A stretch of DNA of 33,957 nt, taken from contig JAEUOT010000018.1 of NCBI GenBank assembly GCA_016790705.1, forward strand, positions 1 to 33,957, given 5' to 3'. The translations under genes were made by a program, and so were the position numbers. Below, piece by piece: positions 27,449 to 33,957 of the stretch. Position 1 is the first letter of the stretch. Each line of letters opens with the position of its first letter. The notes beneath the pieces were generated by a model, which saw nothing but the letters and a program-made list of their open reading frames with translations, was not told the origin of the DNA and ran no database searches. The stretch comes from Hydrogenophaga sp. (lineage in GTDB: Bacteria; Pseudomonadota; Gammaproteobacteria; Burkholderiales; Burkholderiaceae_C).

Positions 27449-29254
27449 TCATCTCAACCATTTGTCCAGCTCCTGAATCTCCACCTCCCCCAACCCACCA
27501 ACACTCGCTTTGAGCCGCAGCGTCGCCACCAGCGCATCCACCTGCGCCCGCATCAGGTCCCTGCGCGTGGTGAACAACTGCTGCTGCGCGTTAAGCACAT
27601 CTGAATTGATGCGCAGCCCCACCTCGTAGCCCATCTGATTGGCTTCGAGCGCCACGCGGCCGGAGGTTTCGGCGGCCTTGAGCGCCTGGGCTTCAGCCAG
27701 GAACCCGGCGGCTTCGAGATACGCGGTTTCTGCGGCAAGCGCAGCTTCCGCGCGCACACGCTGCAGGTCGATTTCTTTCTGTTCCTGCAGCGCCAGCGAT
27801 TCGCGCACCTTGCTGCTAGTGAGGCCCCCGTCGTAGAGCGGGATGTTCAGGCGCACGCCGATGTAGGCGTCCCACTGCTTGCTGTAGCTGCGGTTGCGGC
27901 TGGCGGGGCGCGAGGTGCTGGTGTCGACCGCGCTCTGGGCGTTGGTTTGCGTGGTGCTGTCGGTTGAGGTGTTTGCGGTGGAGGCGCCGAACGCGCTGGA
28001 GTCGGTGGCGGTGCTGCTGGTGCTGCTGGTGCTGCTGGTGCTGCTGGTGCTGCTGGTGCTGCTGGTGCCGCTGGCGCTGACGCTGTTGGTGGCGGTGGAC
28101 TGGTCGGTCTGGCTGGTGCTGCTGCGGGTGCGGCTGACCTCACGGCTGCGGTTGGCGCCGAGGTTGGCAACGAAGTCGAGCGTGGGCTTGTGGGCGTCGG
28201 TCTGTTTGTTCAGCTCTTTGCGGGCGATGCGCAGGCCGAGTTCTTCGATCTGCACCTCGTAGGCCTGCTCCTGCGCCTGGGCGCTCCACTGGTTCAGTTC
28301 GCCCGGCAGGGTGAAGCCGCTGAGCAGGTCGTCGACGCGCAGTTGCTGCACCGCGTCGGCGCGCACGCCGATCAGGGCCTGCAGCGCGGTGTTCTTGACC
28401 TTGAGGGCGTTGCGCAGGGCGACTTCCTGCGCGAGCACCGCGTCCTTCTTGGCCTGGGCTTCGCGCACGTCGGCGATGGTGACGACGCCTTCTTCAAAGC
28501 TGTTTTCCGCCACGGCAAGCTGCTGTTCGATGGCGGCTTTCTGGACCGACAACGCGTCGAGGTTCTCGCGGGCGAGCAACACGTCGAAGTAGGCGCGCGC
28601 CACGCGCAAGGCGACGTCCTGCCGAGCGGCCTTGAGCTGCAGCAGGGCCTGTTCTTCGACCAGTTGGCTCTGTTCCAGTTGGCGGTCCAGGCTGGGGCGG
28701 TAGAGCGGCCAGGTGAGGTTGATCGCGGATTCGGCGTTGAGGTTGCGCAGGCGCTGGTCGCTGCTCTGGCGAACGGCGGAGGTCGTGGTCTCCGAGAGTT
28801 GCTCGTCGCGGCGGGTCTCGCTGCTGGTCTGGGTGGACGTGGTCGCGCCGTCGCGAGTCTCCGAGCTGGAGACGGTGGCCTGCGCGGTGGAGCGGGTATC
28901 GGTCTGCTCCGTCACGCGTTCGCTGAGCCGGCTGTCAACGCTGGGTGCGCGGGCAGAGGCGGTCAGGCCCGCACTCAGCGCCACGTTGGGGCGCAGCGCG
29001 GCCCTGGCCTGCGGCACCTTTTCCTGCATGGCGCGGTAGGCGGCCTGGGCGGCGGCGTAGGTGCGGTCTTTCTCCAGCGCCAGTTCGTAGGCGCGCAACA
29101 GGGTGACGACGCTGTGCTGCGCGGCGGCGGCCTGAACACTGGGCGGCACCACCAGTTCGTGGGTCAGCTTGAGGCCCTCTGCCCTGACCGCTCCCGCAGA
29201 CAAGGCCGTGAGCGCGCTCAGGACAGGCAACCAGGGGAACGGAGAGGTTTTCAT
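27449..29254 (-). CDS. TolC-like outer-membrane channel of the type I secretion system
   Basis: The outer-membrane factor of the exporter forms the trimeric channel-tunnel across outer membrane and periplasm. The 601-residue product has a signal peptide (MKTSPFPWLPVLSALTALSA, cut after about AVRA) and two TolC-type repeats: PQARAALRPNVALSAG with INLTWPLYRPSLDRQ, and DAHKPTLDFVANLG with VRLNIPLYDGGLTSS. It exceeds E. coli TolC by over 100 residues, mostly because the two extracellular loops carry long Ser/Thr-rich insertions (about 105-167 and 385-470). I chose the ATG at 29254, with GGTGA five bases upstream and a basic residue at position 2. A GTG at 29263 would overlap the hlyD-type stop by four bases. 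It lies directly after the membrane fusion gene. Confidence 0.93.
   Translation of the reverse strand: MKTSPFPWLPVLSALTALSAGAVRAEGLKLTHELVVPPSVQAAAAQHSVVTLLRAYELALEKDRTYAAAQAAYRAMQEKVPQARAALRPNVALSAGLTASARAPSVDSRLSERVTEQTDTRSTAQATVSSSETRDGATTSTQTSSETRRDEQLSETTTSAVRQSSDQRLRNLNAESAINLTWPLYRPSLDRQLEQSQLVEEQALLQLKAARQDVALRVARAYFDVLLARENLDALSVQKAAIEQQLAVAENSFEEGVVTIADVREAQAKKDAVLAQEVALRNALKVKNTALQALIGVRADAVQQLRVDDLLSGFTLPGELNQWSAQAQEQAYEVQIEELGLRIARKELNKQTDAHKPTLDFVANLGANRSREVSRTRSSTSQTDQSTATNSVSASGTSSTSSTSSTSSTSSTSSTATDSSAFGASTANTSTDSTTQTNAQSAVDTSTSRPASRNRSYSKQWDAYIGVRLNIPLYDGGLTSSKVRESLALQEQKEIDLQRVRAEAALAAETAYLEAAGFLAEAQALKAAETSGRVALEANQMGYEVGLRINSDVLNAQQQLFTTRRDLMRAQVDALVATLRLKASVGGLGEVEIQELDKWLR
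28011..28073 (-). repeat. 9-bp tandem repeat coding for (Ser-Ser-Thr)n in the TolC-like loop
   Basis: On the plus strand GTGCTGCTG is repeated six times perfectly (28011-28064), then once as GTGCCGCTG. On the coding strand this reads Ser-Ser-Thr repeats in the second extracellular loop of the TolC-like protein. The period is a multiple of three, so copy-number change would alter loop length without breaking the frame. Confidence 0.95.
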
Positions 29255-29259
29255 GGGGC

Positions 29260-30681
29260 TCACCGTTCTCTCAGGCTCTCGCTGGCGCCGCGCATCAGCG
29301 GGGCCAGGAAGTACTCGATCACCCGGCGTTTGCCGGTCTTGATTTCCACCGACACCGCCATGCCGGGCGACAGCGTGACGGGCACACCGTCGACCTGGAT
29401 GTCCGAGCGCGTCATGCGCAGGCGGGCGGCGTAGATGAGGCCGAGCTTCTCGTCGCTGATCGCGTCGCGCGAGACCGAGGCGACTTCGGCGTGGATGGTG
29501 CCGTACTTGGTGTACTGGAAGGTTTCGACCTTGATCTCGGCGTCCTGTTTCGGATGGACGAAGCCGATGTCCTTGTTCTCCAGGAAGGCCTCGACCTCCA
29601 TGTTGGCGTCGTGCGGCACGACGACCATCAGCGCCTGTGCCGGCGTCACGACGCCGCCAACGGTGTGGATGGCCAGTTGCTGGACGGTGCCGTCGACCGG
29701 CGAGGTCAGCGTGGTGAGGCGGTTGCGGGCGTCGGCCTTGAGTTGCTCCTGCTCCAGCGCGGCCACCTTCTGCTGACCTTCGTTGACGCTGTCGAGGTGG
29801 ATGCGGCGGGTTTCGGCGCTCAACTCGGCGCGCTGGCTGCGCGCCTGTCGGATGCCGGCGTCGATTTCCTGCAGGCGACTTTTCTGGTTCGCGAGGTCTG
29901 CTTCCTGCTCGATGCGGGCCTGCTCACGGTCCAGGTAGCCGTGTTTGGAGACGAAGTTCTTGTCGACCAGGTTCTTGTAGTTCTGCGCCCGTTGTCGCGC
30001 GATCGGCAAGGTGTTTTCCAGCTTGGTCACCAGCTCCTGGGTGGAGCGCAGTTCGGCCACGCGCTGGGCAATCTCGGCGTCGATGCGGCTCTGCTTGGCG
30101 GCGTATTCGGCGAGCTGACCGGCCAGCAGGCTTTGGGCTTCCTGGTACGCGCCATCGTCGATCCCGTCCGGCCGCACCAGCGAGGCCTTGCCCGCGCCGT
30201 CGAGCGCAGCGAGCACCGCCTTGGACCGCGCGACCTGAAGGCGCGCCGCGGCGAGTTCGCTGCGCACCCGGTCCAGGTCGGCGCGCGAACTGGTCGGGTC
30301 CAGTTCGACCAGCACGTCGCCGGCCTTGACCGCCTGACCATCGGTGACGCGGATGGCGCGGACCGAGGCGGTTTCGAAAGGCTGGATGGTCTTGGTGCGG
30401 TCGTTGGGGACGATCTTGCCCTGGGCGGTGGCGACCACGTCGATCTGGCCGAAGATGGACCACAGCAGGGCCAGCAGGGCGAACGCAATGATCAGCCACA
30501 TCGCCACGCGCGGCGCGGGCGAGACCGGGGTCTCCTGCAACGACAGCGCAGCGGGCAGGAACTGCGCCTCGTGCGGCTGGAGCGGCTCGGGTTCCATGTC
30601 TTTGCGGTGTTGCCAGGCGTGGCGCCAGACCGCGCCGTAGCGTTGCAGGAGGTCGCCGAAGGCTTGAAGACGAACGCCCAT
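29260..30681 (-). CDS. HlyD-family membrane fusion protein of the type I secretion system
   Basis: The periplasmic adaptor links the ABC exporter to the TolC-like channel. The 473-residue protein has a cytoplasmic N-terminus of about 58 residues, one membrane helix at about 59-79 (VAMWLIIAFALLALLWSIFG), a split lipoyl domain (about 90-120 and 325-360), and a long coiled-coil hairpin between the halves. The C-terminal sequence VTLSPGMAVSVEIKTGKRRV closely resembles the end of HlyD/LapC-type adaptors. The ATG follows the exporter stop by two bases, and its GGGAGG sits in the last codons of the exporter gene, so translation is probably coupled. Confidence 0.95.
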   Translation of the reverse strand: MGVRLQAFGDLLQRYGAVWRHAWQHRKDMEPEPLQPHEAQFLPAALSLQETPVSPAPRVAMWLIIAFALLALLWSIFGQIDVVATAQGKIVPNDRTKTIQPFETASVRAIRVTDGQAVKAGDVLVELDPTSSRADLDRVRSELAAARLQVARSKAVLAALDGAGKASLVRPDGIDDGAYQEAQSLLAGQLAEYAAKQSRIDAEIAQRVAELRSTQELVTKLENTLPIARQRAQNYKNLVDKNFVSKHGYLDREQARIEQEADLANQKSRLQEIDAGIRQARSQRAELSAETRRIHLDSVNEGQQKVAALEQEQLKADARNRLTTLTSPVDGTVQQLAIHTVGGVVTPAQALMVVVPHDANMEVEAFLENKDIGFVHPKQDAEIKVETFQYTKYGTIHAEVASVSRDAISDEKLGLIYAARLRMTRSDIQVDGVPVTLSPGMAVSVEIKTGKRRVIEYFLAPLMRGASESLRER

Positions 30682-30683
30682 GC

Positions 30684-32858
<2,175 letters not shown>

Positions 32859-32914
32859 CCAGCAACTCCCCGACTAAAAAAGACCTCAAGAAAGGCCTTT
32901 GGATAGTTCGTTTG

Positions 32915-32933
32915 GATCGCAACGCAGGCGATC
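32915..32933. promoter_or_regulatory. Inverted repeat upstream of the secretion locus
   Basis: GATCGC-7-GCGATC lies 57-75 bases before the exporter GTG start, where a promoter or operator could be. A separate perfect 10-base palindrome, AAAGGCCTTT, lies at 32891-32900. I found no convincing -35/-10 pair in this stretch, so a regulatory role is only a possibility. Confidence 0.3.
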
Positions 32934-33040
32934 TCTCCACGAGCTGAACACCAAAGGAAACATCTTTTAACACAGGGTCCCTGCGCCTCCGGATGGCCTC
33001 GGAAGCGCCGTCCTTCGGGAGGAGTAGGCGGCAAGAAAGT

Positions 33041-33056
33041 TGTGATTTTTTTCACG
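33041..33056. promoter_or_regulatory. CRP/FNR-family-like binding site between divergent genes
   Basis: TGTGA-TTTTTT-TCACG matches the CRP-type arrangement TGTGA-N6-TCACA at nine of ten half-site positions. It lies 183 bases upstream of the exporter start and 83 bases upstream of the glycosyltransferase start, so it could serve either. The T-rich spacer makes a chance match less striking. Confidence 0.4.
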
Positions 33057-33073
33057 ATCCGGGGTCGTCGTTC

Positions 33074-33089
33074 GGGACAGTGTTGTCCC
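33074..33089. promoter_or_regulatory. Short inverted repeat before the glycosyltransferase gene
   Basis: GGGACA-GTGT-TGTCCC is a perfect six-pair palindrome 50-66 bases upstream of the glycosyltransferase ATG. It could be an operator or a small hairpin in the leader. No promoter motif beside it is convincing. Confidence 0.3.
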
Positions 33090-33139
33090 TGCCAGAATGC
33101 TCGGCGCATCCTTTCGCCCTGACCGCCCCGACACGCCCC

Positions 33140-33957
33140 ATGCCAACGCCCCGCCAGATCCTCCTGATCCACCAGAACTTTCCGGGGCAGTTCAGGCACC
33201 TGGCGCCCGCGCTGGCGCGGCGCGGCGACCGGGTGGTGGCCCTGGGCATCCTCGGGGCGCCAGCGGCGAGAAGCTGGCAAGGCGTGCGGGTGCTGTCCTA
33301 CCGACCGCAAGGCAGCAACACCCCGGGTCTGCACCCCTGGCTGCTGGACATCGAGTCCAAGACCCTGCGCGCCGAGGCCTGCTGGCAGGCGATGCGGTCA
33401 CTGAAGGCCCAGGGCTTCGAACCGGATGTTGTGATCGCTCATCCGGGCTGGGGCGAGCCGCTGTTCACCAAGCGCGTGTGGCCCGGCACGACGCTGGCGC
33501 TGTATGCCGAGTTCTTCTATCGGGCCGAGGGCGCCGACATGGGATTCGACCCGGAGTTCGCGGCCACCGATGCACAGGCAGACGCCTGCCGGCTGCAGAT
33601 GAAGAACCTCAACCACCTGGCCCACCTGGACCAGGCCGACGCCGCGATCAGCCCGACCCGGTGGCAGGCGGCGACCTTCCCCGATCCCTGGCGGGAACGG
33701 ATCTTCGTCAGCCACGACGGCATCGACACCGACGCATTGCGCCCCAACCCGGATGTCCGCTTCGAGCTGCCGGGCGGGGCGGGTTCACTGACACGCGACG
33801 ACGAGGTCGTGACTTTCGTGTCGCGTCACCTGGAGCCCTACCGAGGTTTTCACATCTTCATGCGCGCCCTGCCCGAGCTGCTGCGTGCGCGGCCTGGGGC
33901 CCGGGTGCTTCTGGTCGGTGACGAAGACGTGGGCTACGGGGCGCGTGCACCGGATGG
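33140..33957 (+). CDS. GT4-type glycosyltransferase (3' end cut off by the window)
   Basis: The ATG at 33140 opens a frame of 272 codons that runs off the window. The product begins MPTPRQILLIHQNFPGQFRH, continues with PDVVIAHPGWGEPLF and LALYAEFFYRAEGADMGFDP, and reaches FVSRHLEPYRGFHIFMRALP, which is typical of the start of the C-terminal Rossmann half of GT4 glycosyltransferases. Such enzymes transfer sugars from nucleotide donors in polysaccharide or glycan synthesis; the substrate is unknown. It diverges from the secretion locus across about 280 bases. A link with the secreted giant, such as shared regulation or surface polysaccharide, is possible but not shown. Longer open frames in other phases here lack such motifs. 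Confidence 0.88.
   Translation, partial: MPTPRQILLIHQNFPGQFRHLAPALARRGDRVVALGILGAPAARSWQGVRVLSYRPQGSNTPGLHPWLLDIESKTLRAEACWQAMRSLKAQGFEPDVVIAHPGWGEPLFTKRVWPGTTLALYAEFFYRAEGADMGFDPEFAATDAQADACRLQMKNLNHLAHLDQADAAISPTRWQAATFPDPWRERIFVSHDGIDTDALRPNPDVRFELPGGAGSLTRDDEVVTFVSRHLEPYRGFHIFMRALPELLRARPGARVLLVGDEDVGYGARAPD

Noticed and set aside
28011-28073. Possible CRISPR or other non-coding repeat
   Set aside because: The 9-bp unit has no spacers and codes in frame for Ser-Ser-Thr within the TolC-like protein.
33097-33921. 274-codon plus-strand frame overlapping the glycosyltransferase start
   Set aside because: Its product is Pro/Arg/Gly-rich with no family features, whereas the frame from 33140 reads as a GT4 enzyme.

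Overview
The window looks like a high-GC betaproteobacterial chromosome, probably order Burkholderiales (the Sphaerotilus/Leptothrix/Comamonadaceae side is my guess). The main clue is a conserved core neighbourhood: the ATP synthase genes atpI-atpB point left, and a DUF493 (ybeD)-lipB-lipA cluster diverges from them.

Layout. Positions 1-1399 hold the start of the ATP synthase operon on the minus strand (atpI, then atpB cut by the window edge), with a putative promoter at about 1445-1475. Positions 1546-3576 hold ybeD, lipB and lipA on the plus strand, i.e. protein lipoylation. A small AhpD/carboxymuconolactone-decarboxylase-like gene (minus, 3598-3954) and an EamA-family transporter (plus, 4058-4894) follow. 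A strong hairpin (4918-4949) separates the transporter from the convergent accessory locus.

Positions 4968-32858 form one long minus-strand locus for type I secretion. In transcription order it has an ABC exporter (HlyB/LapB type), a membrane fusion protein (HlyD type), a TolC-like outer-membrane channel, a small four-helix membrane protein of unknown function, and one uninterrupted 21.8-kb gene for a 7271-residue RTX protein. From N- to C-terminus the giant protein shows: an Ala/Gly-rich hydrophobic, toxin-like N-terminal module; RTX repeats; an embedded serralysin-type zinc metalloprotease domain; a very long region where RTX blocks alternate with about 17 haemolysin-related beta modules; nine Ig/cadherin-like modules; two further cadherin-like modules and three VCBS repeats; one SdrD-like module; two tandem copies of a ~300-residue SdrD-plus-beta cassette; and a C-terminal EF-hand-like calcium region with a secretion-signal-like tail. 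The three secretion genes presumably export this protein in one step across both membranes.

The most interesting observation is a mosaic boundary. The four-helix membrane gene and the first ~440 codons of the giant gene are clearly poorer in G+C than everything around them. The N-terminal module has a long hydrophobic hairpin, and the membrane gene sits directly upstream. This resembles an exchangeable toxin head with its immunity gene, attached to a resident secreted scaffold. That idea is inference. Other points of note are two Ser/Thr-rich extracellular loops at equivalent places in the TolC-like channel, one encoded by a 9-bp tandem repeat, and a CRP-like palindrome upstream of the locus.

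The right edge (33140-33957) holds the start of a divergent GT4-type glycosyltransferase. I saw no rRNA, tRNA, CRISPR array, transposase or prophage genes. No gene-free stretch exceeds 300 bases; the longest, about 280 bases at 32859-33139, is described through its palindromes.
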